Made by a program: the position numbers and the translations under genes. Positions 54,240 through 64,000 of a DNA stretch of 64,000 bases are shown here, piece after piece. The notes beneath the pieces were generated by a model. That model was not told the DNA's origin. It did no database searches and saw only the letters and a program-made list of their open reading frames with translations. The DNA is from Bordetella ansorpii. Its GTDB lineage: Bacteria; Pseudomonadota; Gammaproteobacteria; Burkholderiales; Burkholderiaceae_B. Each line of letters begins with the position of its first letter. Position 1 is the stretch's first letter. The stretch is taken from positions 1 through 64,000 of the forward strand of contig NZ_FKBS01000015.1 of NCBI RefSeq assembly GCF_900078315.1, written 5' to 3'.

Positions 54240-56321
54240 ATGAATTCAACCTTTCCCCCCCGATCCCGCTCTTCGCTGCGCAGTCTGCCTGGCGAACTGG
54301 TCGAGCTGCTGAGCTCGATGCGTTTTGCCGTCAGCCTGCTGATGTTCATCTGTGTGGCGAGCATCGTCGGGACGGTGCTGGCGCAGAACCGTCCGTCCAA
54401 CACCTACGTCGACCAGTTCGGTCCGTTCTGGTACGAGGTGTTCGACAAGTTCTCCATCTGGCACGTCTACAACAGCTGGTGGTTCCTGGTGATCATGGCG
54501 TTTCTGGTGGTGTCCACCTCGATCTGCCTGATCCGCAACGCGCCCAAGATGCTGCGCGATGCCCGCTCGTTCCGCGAGCACGTGCGCGCCAGCAGCCTGC
54601 GCGCCTTCCCGCATCGCGTCGAGGCCGAACAACCCGTGCCGGTGGACCAGGCCGCCGCCGACGTGCGCGCCAGGTTGGGTCAACTGGGCTATGCCGTGCG
54701 CGAGCGACGCGACGGCGACGGCGTGATGCTGGCCGCCAAGAAGGGCAGCGCCAACCGCCTGGGCTACATCTTCGCCCACGCGGCCATGGTCATCATCTGT
54801 ATTGGCGGGTTGCTGGACAGCGAACTGGCCGTGCGCCTGCAGGTCATGCTGGGCGGCAAGCATCCCATCACCGACAACATGCTGATCGCCGACGTGCCGC
54901 CCAGCGGACGCCTGTCGGTGGACAACCCCAGCTTCCGCGCCAGCGTGCTGGTGCCCGAGGGCAGCCAGGTCGGCACCGCCGTGGTCATGGTGGGCGATGG
55001 CGCGCTGGTGCAGCCACTGCCGTTTGCGCTGAAGCTGAAGAAGTTCATCGTGGATTACTACTCCACGGGCATGCCCAGCCGCTTCGCCAGCGAGGTCGAA
55101 GTCACCGATCCCGACAACGGCAAATCGTTCGACGCCACCATCGAGGTCAACGAGCCGCTGCGCTACAAAGGCGTCACGGTCTACCAGTCCAGCTTCGACG
55201 ACGGCGGCAGTTCCGTGCAGCTCACCGGCTATCCGCTGGTGGGCGCCGAGGCCAATACGTTCCAGCTGGACGGCACGGTGGGCAAGCAGTCCGAACTCAC
55301 CGCCACGGGCGCGCAGGGCAAGCCCTATTCCATGCAGGTGGACATCACCGCGCTGCGGCCCATCAACGTCGAGGACCTCAGTTCAGGCCGTCCCGAGGCC
55401 TCGCGCGCCGCCATGAGCCTGGGCGACCACGTGGCGTCGGTGTCGGGCAGCGCGGCCGGCAAGAAGAACGAGAACCTGCACAACGTCGGCCCCAGCATCG
55501 AATACCGCCTGATCGACGATGCCGGCCAGGCCCACGAATTCCGCAACTACATGCTGCCGGTCACGCTGGATGGCGCGCAGGTGCTGCTGGCAGGGGTGCG
55601 CAACAGCGCCGCCGAGCCCTATCGCTATCTGCGCATCCCGACCGACGAGAACGGTTCCGTGGCCGAATTCATGCGCCTGCGCGCCGTGTTGAACGATCCG
55701 GCCGCGCGCCGCGAGGCGGCGCACCGCTTCGCGCAGCGCAATGCGCCGCCGGGATCCGACCTGGCGCCGCTGCAGACCGCGGCCGAACGCGCGCTGGAAA
55801 CCTTCTCGCGCGGCGGCCTGCAGGCCATCGCGGATTTCCTGCAGACCAACACGCCGCCCACCGAGCTCGAGCGCGCCGCCGACGTGGTGGTGCGCCTGCT
55901 GGGCGCCAGCGTGGCCGAGCTGCGCACGATCGAGCGTCAGCGGGCCAATCTGCCGCCCGTCACCGAAGACGACGCGCAGGCGCAGTGGTCGCGCCTGGCC
56001 GTGGCCGCGCTGTCCGACCTGTCCGTCTATCCCGCGCCGGCCTTCTTCGCGCTCAGCGATTTCAAGCACGTGCAGGCCAGCGTGTTCCAGGTCAGCCGCA
56101 CACCCGGCAAGACCACCGTCTATATCGGCTGCCTGCTGCTGATCCTGGGCGTCTTCTCCATGTTCTACATCCGTGACCGGCGCGTCTGGGCCTGGGTGCG
56201 TCCGTCCGCCAATGGCGGCAGCGACGTCCTGGCAGCCATGACGTCCCAACGGCGTACACTCGACTTCAACCAGGAATTCGAGCGCTTGCGCCAGGCTCTG
56301 ACGCCGCAACCCAGGTCCTGA
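54240..56321 (+). CDS. resB: ResB family cytochrome c biogenesis protein (Ccs1)
   Basis: This 693-residue membrane protein is one half of the System II haem-export and ligation complex. Seen are MRFAVSLLMFICVASIVGTV and YNSWWFLVIMAFLVVSTSIC (helices 1 and 2). A third helix follows near residue 180 and a large periplasmic domain after it. The terminal helix is near VYIGCLLLILGVFSMFYIRD. The ATG at 54240 has no ribosome-binding site because a terminator ends at 54236. An ATG at 54318 is an alternative, although SLRSLPGELVELLSSMRF reads like a genuine N-terminus. ccsB follows 12 bases later. Confidence 0.94.
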   Translation: MNSTFPPRSRSSLRSLPGELVELLSSMRFAVSLLMFICVASIVGTVLAQNRPSNTYVDQFGPFWYEVFDKFSIWHVYNSWWFLVIMAFLVVSTSICLIRNAPKMLRDARSFREHVRASSLRAFPHRVEAEQPVPVDQAAADVRARLGQLGYAVRERRDGDGVMLAAKKGSANRLGYIFAHAAMVIICIGGLLDSELAVRLQVMLGGKHPITDNMLIADVPPSGRLSVDNPSFRASVLVPEGSQVGTAVVMVGDGALVQPLPFALKLKKFIVDYYSTGMPSRFASEVEVTDPDNGKSFDATIEVNEPLRYKGVTVYQSSFDDGGSSVQLTGYPLVGAEANTFQLDGTVGKQSELTATGAQGKPYSMQVDITALRPINVEDLSSGRPEASRAAMSLGDHVASVSGSAAGKKNENLHNVGPSIEYRLIDDAGQAHEFRNYMLPVTLDGAQVLLAGVRNSAAEPYRYLRIPTDENGSVAEFMRLRAVLNDPAARREAAHRFAQRNAPPGSDLAPLQTAAERALETFSRGGLQAIADFLQTNTPPTELERAADVVVRLLGASVAELRTIERQRANLPPVTEDDAQAQWSRLAVAALSDLSVYPAPAFFALSDFKHVQASVFQVSRTPGKTTVYIGCLLLILGVFSMFYIRDRRVWAWVRPSANGGSDVLAAMTSQRRTLDFNQEFERLRQALTPQPRS

Positions 56322-56333
56322 GGCTTTTCTTTC

Positions 56334-57671
56334 ATGTCCACCACCACTACTTCTCCCTCGCCGGCCGCCTGGCCGCAAGGCGTTTCGGCCACGGGCGACA
56401 GCCGCGAGCGCCGCGGCCGTCCCGATTGGACCGACGCCGTTTTCTTCCTGCTGCTGGCCGTTGGCGCGGGCTTCGCGATCAACCGCTTCGGCCATGCCAT
56501 GGATTACTACGAAACGGTGATCCTGTGCGGCCTGGTGCCCGCGCTGACCTGGCTCGGCTGGCTGTGGCGGCCGCTGCGTGGCCTGATGATCGCCTGTGCG
56601 CTGGCGGCCGGCCTGGCGCTGATGCTCTACCAGAACGACCTGGCGCGCGCCGAGCACGTGTTCTTCCTGAAGTACCTGTTCTCGTCGCAGTCCGCCGTGC
56701 TGTGGATGTGCGCGCTCTTCATGCTGGCCACCGTGTGCTACTGGGGCGGCATCGTCAGCCCCACCAGCGCCTGGCTGGGCACTGCGCTGACCTGGGGCGC
56801 CGTCTTCGCCGGCCTGACCGGCCTGCTGGTGCGCTGGCGCGAAAGCCATCTGATGGGCCCCGACCTGGGCCACATTCCGGTCAGCAACCTGTACGAAGTG
56901 TTCGTGCTGTTCTCGCTGATCACGGCGCTGTTCTACCTGTACTACGAACGCAAGTACGCCACGCGCGCCCTCGGCGGCTTCGTGCTGCTGGTCATCTCGT
57001 CGGCCATCGTGTTCCTGCTTTGGTACTCGTTCACGCGTGACGCCGGCCAGATCCAGCCGCTGGTGCCGGCCCTGAAAAGCTGGTGGATGAAGCTGCACGT
57101 GCCGGCCAACTTCATCGGCTACGGCACCTTCTCGCTGGCCGCCATGGTGGGCTTCGCCTATCTGATCAAGCAGCATGGCGAAACGGCGTCGTGGGCCAAG
57201 CTGGCGCCGCTGTTCGTGCTGGGGGTGCTCTTGTGCGCCGAGCCCATGGTGTTCCGCACCGATGGCCTGTCGGCCACCTGGATGATCTACGGGGGCGTGG
57301 GCGTGGTCATCACCGGCCTGATCCTGGCCGCGCGGCGTCCCATTGCCCGCGCGCTGCCATCGCTCGAAGTGCTGGACGACATCATGTATCGCGCCATCGC
57401 GGTGGGCTTCGCCTTCTTCACCGTGGCCACCGTGCTGGGCGCCCTGTGGGCCGCCGATGCCTGGGGCGCCTACTGGCAATGGGATCCCAAGGAAACCTGG
57501 GCCCTGATCGTCTGGCTGAATTACGCCGCCTGGCTGCACATGCGCCTGATCAAGGGCCTGCGCGGCAGCATGGCCGCGTACTGGGCCCTGGTGGGGCTGC
57601 TGATCACCGGCTTCGCCTTCCTGGGGGTGAACATGTTCCTGTCGGGCCTGCACTCGTACGGCGAGCTGTAG
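56334..57671 (+). CDS. ccsB: Cytochrome c biogenesis protein CcsB/CcsA (haem-handling, WWD type)
   Basis: This 445-residue polytopic protein has the tryptophan-rich haem-handling motif WGAYWQWDPKETWALIVWLN near residues 377-396. The conserved His residues lie in the periplasmic loops and flanking helices. It partners ResB to move haem and attach it to CXXCH motifs, such as those of the cytochrome c4 encoded upstream. An N-terminal extension (about 40 residues, Ser/Thr-rich) precedes the first helix. Confidence 0.95.
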   Translation: MSTTTTSPSPAAWPQGVSATGDSRERRGRPDWTDAVFFLLLAVGAGFAINRFGHAMDYYETVILCGLVPALTWLGWLWRPLRGLMIACALAAGLALMLYQNDLARAEHVFFLKYLFSSQSAVLWMCALFMLATVCYWGGIVSPTSAWLGTALTWGAVFAGLTGLLVRWRESHLMGPDLGHIPVSNLYEVFVLFSLITALFYLYYERKYATRALGGFVLLVISSAIVFLLWYSFTRDAGQIQPLVPALKSWWMKLHVPANFIGYGTFSLAAMVGFAYLIKQHGETASWAKLAPLFVLGVLLCAEPMVFRTDGLSATWMIYGGVGVVITGLILAARRPIARALPSLEVLDDIMYRAIAVGFAFFTVATVLGALWAADAWGAYWQWDPKETWALIVWLNYAAWLHMRLIKGLRGSMAAYWALVGLLITGFAFLGVNMFLSGLHSYGEL

Positions 57672-57709
57672 GCGCGGGGCTGCCTGCCGGACAGGCGAAA
57701 TTCAATGCG

Positions 57710-57744
57710 AGCGGGGCGGCGCAGGTGCCGCCCCGCTTTGTTGT
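57710..57744 (+). terminator. Intrinsic terminator after ccsB
   Basis: AGCGGGGCGGC (57710-57720) pairs with GCCGCCCCGCT (57727-57737) around a six-base loop, followed by TTGTTGTT. This is a good Rho-independent terminator for the resB-ccsB unit. Confidence 0.88.
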
Positions 57745-57796
57745 TGCCTGGGCAACGCCGTGACCGCATTTCGTGAGGTGCGAAGGTCGCCAGGCG

Positions 57797-58102
57797 TCAG
57801 CGCGCGAATGCGCGACGCAACCGTTCGGCCTCTGCCTTGTTCAGCCGCTGCGCTTCCTTCTCTGCATAATGCGCTTCACCCGGTTCGTACGAGCCCTTGA
57901 AGATGCAGCTGCGCCGGTTCTTGCGGCAATTGGCTTTTTCCTGCGCGGCTTTCGCGTCGTCGGCCTTGCTGGCTTCGCTGCTGGACGGGGTATCGCCGTC
58001 CTTCTCAGACGATGCGTCCTTGCCGGTGGTCGAGCAGCCGGCGATGGCCACGGCCACGACCAGCATTGCGCCGCATCGGTTCAACAGTTGGATCGCAGAC
58101 AA
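57797..58102 (-). CDS. Small lipoprotein of unknown function (101 aa)
   Basis: The N-terminus has a hydrophobic signal segment ending in the lipobox VAIAGC, so the mature protein would start at Cys. A Ser/Asp/Lys-rich spacer follows (SSEKDGDTPSSSEASKADDA). The small C-terminal part holds CRKNRRSCIFKGSYEPGEAH and a charged helix EAQRLNKAEAERLRRAFAR. The two remaining Cys could form a disulfide. I do not recognise the family. It is transcribed in the same direction as lysA but is separated from it by a terminator. Confidence 0.75.
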   Translation of the reverse strand: MSAIQLLNRCGAMLVVAVAIAGCSTTGKDASSEKDGDTPSSSEASKADDAKAAQEKANCRKNRRSCIFKGSYEPGEAHYAEKEAQRLNKAEAERLRRAFAR

Positions 58103-58258
58103 GTTCTTTCCGCCGTACAGGCATGCCCAGGTCGTTCTTTATAGCAAACCTGGCCAGGGGCGGTGCTGCTTACGCTGGGGACGGCGACTGCGGCGAATGC
58201 CGTCCTTATTCTCCGCATAATTTGCGGGAAATAGATCGGCTGAATCATCGTCAGCGGA

Positions 58259-58295
58259 TAAAAAATCCGATCAGGCGGCAAGCCGCGTGATCGGA
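58259..58295 (-). terminator. Intrinsic terminator after lysA
   Basis: A long near-perfect stem (58266-58279 with 58282-58295, TCCGATCA...TGATCGGA outer and GCGGC/GCCGC inner) is followed on the minus strand by a run of six T. It is a clear Rho-independent terminator downstream of lysA. Confidence 0.92.
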
Positions 58296-58337
58296 CTGTT
58301 TTCCTTGGCGCACCCACCCAGGCGCCAGGGCTGGCGA

Positions 58338-59629
<1,292 letters not shown>

Positions 59630-59633
<4 letters not shown>

Positions 59634-59839
59634 TGGGAGGTGCTGTTGGAAGGAAGCTGGGGGGTGCTGCTGCCGGGCCGATTCGTGGAGGAGGCCTGCT
59701 GGTTGCCTCTGCCGGCGCCTTTGGCGTCATCTCCGGGCATGTACAGCGGCCCCTTGAAACCGCAAGCGGCCAGCATGCTGGCGGCTGCCAGCGTGGCTAC
59801 AATGCGTAGAGCCTTGCGGCTGCATGCCAGTGGGGACAC
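59630..59839 (-). CDS. lptM: LptM/YifL-type small lipoprotein
   Basis: This 69-residue lipoprotein has the signal segment RKALRIVATLAAASMLAAC and the family hallmark CGFKGPLYMPG right after the lipid-modified Cys. LptM helps mature the LptDE outer-membrane LPS translocon. There is no ATG; the GTG at 59837-59839 has GGAG six bases upstream and gives a proper signal peptide, so I choose it. The Ser/Pro/Asn-rich tail is low complexity. It sits directly upstream of lysA and divergent from cyaY, the usual proteobacterial order. Confidence 0.88.
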
Positions 59840-59870
59840 AGAAGACTCCGTAAATCGTGCAGATGGAATT

Positions 59871-60200
59871 ATGACCGAAACCGAATTTCTTGCGTTGATC
59901 GACCAGGTGCTGGACAGCATCGAGAGCCAGTCCGACGACTGGGCCGCTACGCTCGACATCGATGTCGAAGCCAGCCGCAGCGGCAATGTCCTGACCCTGG
60001 TGTTCGAGGACGGCACGCATGTCGTCATCAACTCGCAGGCCGCCATGCAGGAACTGTGGGTGGCCGCGCGCACCGGCGGCTTCCATTATCGCTACGATGG
60101 CCAGCAGTGGAATGACACCCGTGGCGGCCCGGCGCTGCCCGAGGCCTTGTCGCAGATCTGTTCCCTGGCCGCGGGCCAGCCTGTGACGGTCCGCGTGTAA
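59871..60200 (+). CDS. cyaY: Iron-sulfur cluster assembly protein CyaY (frataxin)
   Basis: This 109-residue frataxin homologue has the acidic N-terminal helix (MTETEFLALIDQVLDSIESQ), the sheet residues VLTLVFEDGTHVVINSQAAM and the signature QELWVAARTGGFHYRYDGQQ. CyaY binds iron and regulates IscS in Fe-S assembly. It is divergent from the lptM-lysA pair with only about 30 bases between starts. Confidence 0.97.
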   Translation: MTETEFLALIDQVLDSIESQSDDWAATLDIDVEASRSGNVLTLVFEDGTHVVINSQAAMQELWVAARTGGFHYRYDGQQWNDTRGGPALPEALSQICSLAAGQPVTVRV

Positions 60201-60235
60201 ACGGGCGCCTGTAAGCCGGGCGCGCGTCTGACATG

Positions 60236-60263
60236 CGGGCCGCCCATCAGGGCGGCCCGTTTT
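60236..60263. terminator. Bidirectional terminator between cyaY and mrcA
   Basis: CGGGCCGCC (60236-60244) pairs with GGCGGCCCG (60251-60259) around CATCAG, followed by TTTT. It separates the convergent cyaY and mrcA genes. Confidence 0.82.
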
Positions 60264-60265
60264 GT

Positions 60266-62713
60266 CTAGAAGGGAATGTTCTGCGACCAGGTCTGGCCGC
60301 CGCGCGCGCCGGGGGCGGCGCGGATCTCGCTGTCGTCGCGCAGGCCGTTCAGGAAGTCGCCCAGCGAGTCGCCTTGCTGCGCGGCAGGGGCGGAGACCAG
60401 GCCCAGCGACGCCACGGCCTGGCCCGGCGGATACTCGGAGAAGTAGTATTCGCCGCCGTCCACCAGCAGGCCTTCCGGACGCGGGCGCTGCTTTTCTTCG
60501 GGTACGCCCTTGAGCATTTCCTGCATGTATTCCAGCCAGATCGGCATGGCCACGCCGCCGCCGGTTTCACGCGAACCCAGCGAGCGCGGCTGGTCGTAGC
60601 CCAGCCAGGCGGTGCCCACCAGCGCCGGCGTGTAGCCCGAGAACCAGGCGTCGACGGATTCGTTGGTGGTGCCGGTCTTGCCGGCCACGTCGCTGCGCTT
60701 GAGCGTGGCGCGCGCGCGCGCCGCGGTGCCGCTGGTGGCGACCCCGCGCAGCATGTCGTCGGCGACGAAGGCCGTGCGCGGATCGATGGCGCGGATCGAC
60801 TGGTCGCCCGCCGTGACCGGCTTGGACTGCATCAGCACCTTGCCCGAGCTGTCGGTGACGCGGTCGATGAGGTAGGGCGTGACGCGGTAGCCGCCGTTGG
60901 CGAACACGGCGTAGGCGCCGGCCAGTTGCAGCGGCGTCACCGAGCCCGCGCCCAGCGCCAGCGGCAGCACGGCCGGCTGGCGGTTCTTGTCGAAGCCGAA
61001 GCGGGTCAGGTACTCCTGCGCGTACTGCGGGCCGATGGCCTGCAGGATACGGATGGACACCATGTTCTTGGACTTGTACAGGCCCTGCCGCATCGTCAGC
61101 ATGGGCTCGTACTGGTTGCCGTAGTTTTTCGGGTGCCAGGGTTTGGAGCCCGTTTGCGCAGCCGTCAGTTCGAACGGCTGGTCGGAGATCTGCGTCGCCG
61201 GCGTCAGGCCGCGTTCGAGCGAGGCGGCATAGATGAAGGGCTTGATGTTCGAGCCGGGCTGGCGCCAGGCCTGCGTGACGCGGTTGAAGTTGCCGCGGAA
61301 GAAGTCGAAGCCGCCCACCAGCGCGCGGATCGCGCCGTCCTGCGGCACCATCGACACGAAGGCCGCCTGCACGCCCGGGAAGTTGATGACTTCCCAGTCG
61401 CCGTCGTACTTGTGGATGTAGACCACCGAGCCGCGCTTGATGCGCACGTTCGGCTTGGCCTTGTCGCCCAGCGCGCGCGCCACCACGGACAAGGCCTTCT
61501 TGCCGTTGATGGTGATGATCTCGCGCGAGCTGCGCGCGACCTTGATCTCGGTCGGGCTGGCGGACAGCACCACGGCGGTCAGCAGGTCGCCGCTGTCGGC
61601 GTACTTGTCGTAGACGCCGTCCAGGAATTCGTCCAGCGTGGCGGGGTTGTTCTCGACGCCCTCAGGCATGTCGAGCTGGTCTTCGGGGCCGGGGTAGGGC
61701 GCGCGGCGCGTGTATTCCAGCACGCCGTCGCGCACCGCGTTGTAGGCCACTTCCTGGTCCTTGGACACCACCGTCGTGTAGATGTTGATGCCGCGCGAAT
61801 ACAGGTTGTCCTGGTACACGTTGTACAGCAGTTGGCGCGCCAGCTCGGCCACGTACTCGCCGTGGATGCCGTACACGCCGCCGGCCGAGGCTTCCATCGA
61901 CTTGAACACCAGTTGCTGCGCGGTGGCGGTCTTGTACTCGGGTTCGGTCAGGTAGCCCAGCGAGTACATGCGGTTCAGCACGTAGCGCTGGCGCAGTTCG
62001 GCGCGCGGGCGGTTCGACAGCGGATTGAAGCGCGACGGCGCCTTGGGGATGCCGGCAAGCATGGCGGCTTCGGCCGGCGTGACCTCGGACAGCGGCTTGC
62101 CGAAATACGTGCGCGACGCGGCGGCGAAGCCATAGGCGCGATGACCCAGGTAGATCTGGTTCATGTACAGCTCGAGGATCTGGTCCTTGGTGAGCTGCGA
62201 TTCGATCTTGAAGGTGAGCAGCAGTTCGTAGAACTTGCGCGAATAGGTCTTCTCGGACGACAGGTAGAAGTTGCGCGCCACCTGCATGGTGATGGTGCTG
62301 GCGCCCTGCGATTTCGAGCCGCTCATCAGGTTGGTCAGGCCCGCGCGCGCCACGCCGGCCCAATCCACGCCGCCGTGCTGGTAGAAGCGGTCGTCTTCCG
62401 CGGCCAGCACGGCCGACTTCATCACGTCCGGGATTTCATTGAAGCGCAGCACGTTGCGGCGTTCTTCGCCGAACTCGCCGATCAGAACCTTGTCTGCCGT
62501 ATAGACGCGCAGCGGCACGCGAGGCCGGTAGTCGGTCATCGCGTGCAGGTCGGGCAGGTTGGGCCAGGCCAGCGCCAAGGCCATGCCGGCCAGCAATGCG
62601 CCGCACAGCCCCAGGCCGCCCAACAAAATGCCGGTCTTGACGAAGAACCGCAAAATCGGCGAGCCGCCGGAGGCGGGCTGGTCCTGCTTCGAAGAATTCT
62701 GGCGCTTGCTCAT
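60266..62713 (-). CDS. mrcA: Penicillin-binding protein 1A
   Basis: This 815-residue bifunctional class A PBP has a cytoplasmic tail and one anchor helix (FFVKTGILLGGLGLCGALLA). The GT51 transglycosylase domain has the catalytic Glu in AAEDDRFYQHGGVDW. The transpeptidase domain has SxxK in PGSNIKPFIYAAS (about residue 493), SKN in LYKSKNMVSIR and KTGT in GKTGTTNES (about residue 681). It polymerises and crosslinks peptidoglycan. It is divergent from aroK. Confidence 0.96.
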   Translation of the reverse strand: MSKRQNSSKQDQPASGGSPILRFFVKTGILLGGLGLCGALLAGMALALAWPNLPDLHAMTDYRPRVPLRVYTADKVLIGEFGEERRNVLRFNEIPDVMKSAVLAAEDDRFYQHGGVDWAGVARAGLTNLMSGSKSQGASTITMQVARNFYLSSEKTYSRKFYELLLTFKIESQLTKDQILELYMNQIYLGHRAYGFAAASRTYFGKPLSEVTPAEAAMLAGIPKAPSRFNPLSNRPRAELRQRYVLNRMYSLGYLTEPEYKTATAQQLVFKSMEASAGGVYGIHGEYVAELARQLLYNVYQDNLYSRGINIYTTVVSKDQEVAYNAVRDGVLEYTRRAPYPGPEDQLDMPEGVENNPATLDEFLDGVYDKYADSGDLLTAVVLSASPTEIKVARSSREIITINGKKALSVVARALGDKAKPNVRIKRGSVVYIHKYDGDWEVINFPGVQAAFVSMVPQDGAIRALVGGFDFFRGNFNRVTQAWRQPGSNIKPFIYAASLERGLTPATQISDQPFELTAAQTGSKPWHPKNYGNQYEPMLTMRQGLYKSKNMVSIRILQAIGPQYAQEYLTRFGFDKNRQPAVLPLALGAGSVTPLQLAGAYAVFANGGYRVTPYLIDRVTDSSGKVLMQSKPVTAGDQSIRAIDPRTAFVADDMLRGVATSGTAARARATLKRSDVAGKTGTTNESVDAWFSGYTPALVGTAWLGYDQPRSLGSRETGGGVAMPIWLEYMQEMLKGVPEEKQRPRPEGLLVDGGEYYFSEYPPGQAVASLGLVSAPAAQQGDSLGDFLNGLRDDSEIRAAPGARGGQTWSQNIPF

Positions 62714-62827
62714 CGCGGCGATTTTACGGTGAACTCCGGGTGTGGCTCAGGCCCGCGACCCGGTTTCTGTAACAAAATAGTTCCGGTGTGGTAAGCGGGC
62801 AACTGGCGGCAATGGGATAATGCCGGC

Positions 62828-63460
62828 ATGAATGTTTTTGCGAATCCTTGCGCGCCCCTGGACGCCGCCGCCACCGACGCCGAGTGCGCCGGTGCGCGCG
62901 CGCTGCCCTGCGGCGAGCCGCTCGCCAGTCTGCCGTACGATCTGCCCATCTTCCTGGTGGGCATGATGGGCGCCGGCAAGACCACCATCGGGCGTGGATT
63001 GGCACGCGCGCTGGGCCGCGAATTCGTCGACCTGGATCATGAACTGGAGGCACGTTGCGGCGTGCGCGTGCCGGTTATCTTCGAAATCGAGGGCGAGGCG
63101 GGTTTTCGCCGCCGCGAGGCGAGCGCGCTGCAAGAGTGTACCCAACGCCGGGCGATCGTACTCGCCACGGGTGGCGGCGCCATCCTGGCCGAAGAAAACC
63201 GCAGGCTGCTGCGCGAACGCGGCGTGGTGCTCTATCTGCGCGCAAGCGTGGATGAACTGTACCGCCGTACCTGCCGCGACCGCAATCGTCCGCTGCTGGC
63301 CACCGCCGATCCCCGCGGCACCCTGCGCCAGCTGCTCACACTGCGCGAACCCCTGTATCACGAAGTGGCGCACCTGGTGGTCGAAACCGGCTGCACGCCG
63401 GTGTCCTCCCTGGTGAAGTCGCTGATTCCCAAGCTGCAAGCCTACGAGGCACAACAATGA
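62828..63460 (+). CDS. aroK: Shikimate kinase
   Basis: This 210-residue kinase phosphorylates shikimate with ATP. Seen are the Walker A loop [16 protein letters not shown], the substrate Asp in [20 protein letters not shown] and the [20 protein letters not shown] region. An N-terminal extension of about 35 residues precedes the core, making it longer than the usual 170-180. It overlaps aroB by four bases (ATGA). Confidence 0.96.
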   Translation: MNVFANPCAPLDAAATDAECAGARALPCGEPLASLPYDLPIFLVGMMGAGKTTIGRGLARALGREFVDLDHELEARCGVRVPVIFEIEGEAGFRRREASALQECTQRRAIVLATGGGAILAEENRRLLRERGVVLYLRASVDELYRRTCRDRNRPLLATADPRGTLRQLLTLREPLYHEVAHLVVETGCTPVSSLVKSLIPKLQAYEAQQ

Positions 63461-64000
63461 CCGTGGTCGTCGACGTCGACACCCCTGGCGGACGCTATCC
63501 CATCCACATCGGCGCCGGCCGGCTCGACATGCTGGACGCCAGCGTTCCTGCCGACGCCACGTCCATCGTCGTCGTCACCAACCCCACGGTCGGTGCCCTG
63601 TACGCCGAGCGCGCCCTGGCGGCCCTGCAGCGCACGGGCAAGCGTGTGCTGCGCATCGACCTGCCCGACGGCGAGGTCTACAAGGACTGGCAGACGCTCA
63701 ACCTCATCTTCGACGGCCTGCTCGAGAACCGCTGCGATCGCCGCGCCCTGCTGGTGGCGCTGGGCGGGGGCGTGATCGGCGACATGGTCGGCTTCGCGGC
63801 GTCCGTCTACATGCGCGGCGTGCGTTTCCTGCAGGTGCCCACCACGCTCTTGGCCCAGGTCGATTCCTCGGTGGGGGGCAAGACGGCCGTCAACCACCCG
63901 CTGGGCAAGAACATGATCGGAGCATTCCACCAGCCCGTCGCCGTCGAGATCGACACTGACGTGCTGCGCACGCTGCCCGACCGAGAAATCTCCGCCGGCC
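63457..64000 (+). CDS. aroB: 3-dehydroquinate synthase, N-terminal part (partial)
   Basis: The frame starts [20 protein letters not shown] and continues with [40 protein letters not shown] and the NAD/metal-site region [20 protein letters not shown], then runs off the window end. It converts DAHP to 3-dehydroquinate. The ATGA overlap with aroK implies an operon for the shikimate pathway. Confidence 0.96.
   Translation, partial: MTVVVDVDTPGGRYPIHIGAGRLDMLDASVPADATSIVVVTNPTVGALYAERALAALQRTGKRVLRIDLPDGEVYKDWQTLNLIFDGLLENRCDRRALLVALGGGVIGDMVGFAASVYMRGVRFLQVPTTLLAQVDSSVGGKTAVNHPLGKNMIGAFHQPVAVEIDTDVLRTLPDREISAG

Noticed and set aside
55383-57653. A 756-codon minus-strand frame over resB and ccsB
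   Set aside because: Antisense shadow; the plus-strand genes have membrane helices and the WWD motif.
60233-62794. An 853-codon plus-strand frame over mrcA
   Set aside because: Antisense shadow of a clear class A penicillin-binding protein.

Overview
The window comes from a high-GC betaproteobacterium, most likely the Bordetella/Achromobacter branch of the Alcaligenaceae. The grounds are the ribosomal protein sequences (for example S3 with an Arg/Gly/Pro-rich tail), two Bug-type (TctC) solute-binding proteins, System II cytochrome c maturation (ResB/CcsB), and the tuf-rpsJ and rpoA-rplQ arrangements. The genus is inferred from sequence familiarity, not from a search.

The backbone is the large ribosomal protein cluster, cut into three pieces by accessory DNA. 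Piece 1 (1-571) is the 3' end of tuf plus rpsJ, closed by a strong hairpin. Piece 2 (20517-25602) is rplC-rplD-rplW-rplB-rpsS-rplV-rpsC-rplP-rpmC-rpsQ, with its own candidate promoter and a clear intrinsic terminator. Piece 3 (39036-48471) is rplN-rplX-rplE-rpsN-rpsH-rplF-rplR-rpsE-rpmD-rplO-secY-infA-rpmJ-rpsM-rpsK-rpsD-rpoA-rplQ, with a good sigma-70 promoter and a terminator after rplQ.

Insert A (about 0.57-20.5 kb, between rpsJ and rplC) holds two surface or secretion modules. The first is an orphan type VI secretion spike locus on the minus strand: VgrG, a small anchored Cys-rich protein, two tandem 275-residue paralogues of unknown function, a 200-residue protein and a PAAR tip. The second, on the plus strand, is a VreA-VreI-VreR-like cell-surface-signalling set (an STN-domain protein with no receptor barrel, an ECF sigma factor and a FecR-type anti-sigma) directly upstream of a 3894-residue filamentous-haemagglutinin-like exoprotein. 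No TpsB transporter is present.

Insert B (about 25.6-39.0 kb, between rpsQ and rplN) holds two small proteins, at least one resembling a type III secretion chaperone, followed by an ExoU-like patatin phospholipase and preceded by a HrpL-box-like promoter candidate. After them comes a minus-strand catabolic and uptake cluster (NDP-forming acyl-CoA synthetase, quinone-oxidoreductase-family reductase, two acyl-CoA dehydrogenases, two Bug proteins) facing two translationally coupled IclR regulators, and then an LpxO-like hydroxylase.

From 48.5 kb to the end is ordinary chromosome: a HIT protein, cutA, dsbD, hemB, engB, a dihaem cytochrome c4, resB and ccsB (System II haem attachment, fed by dsbD reductant), a small lipoprotein, lysA-lptM facing cyaY, mrcA, and aroK-aroB, with aroB running off the end. 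No tRNA, rRNA, CRISPR array, insertion sequence, integrase or attachment site was recognised. Six very long antisense open frames, up to 2631 codons, are composition artefacts of the GC-rich coding strand.
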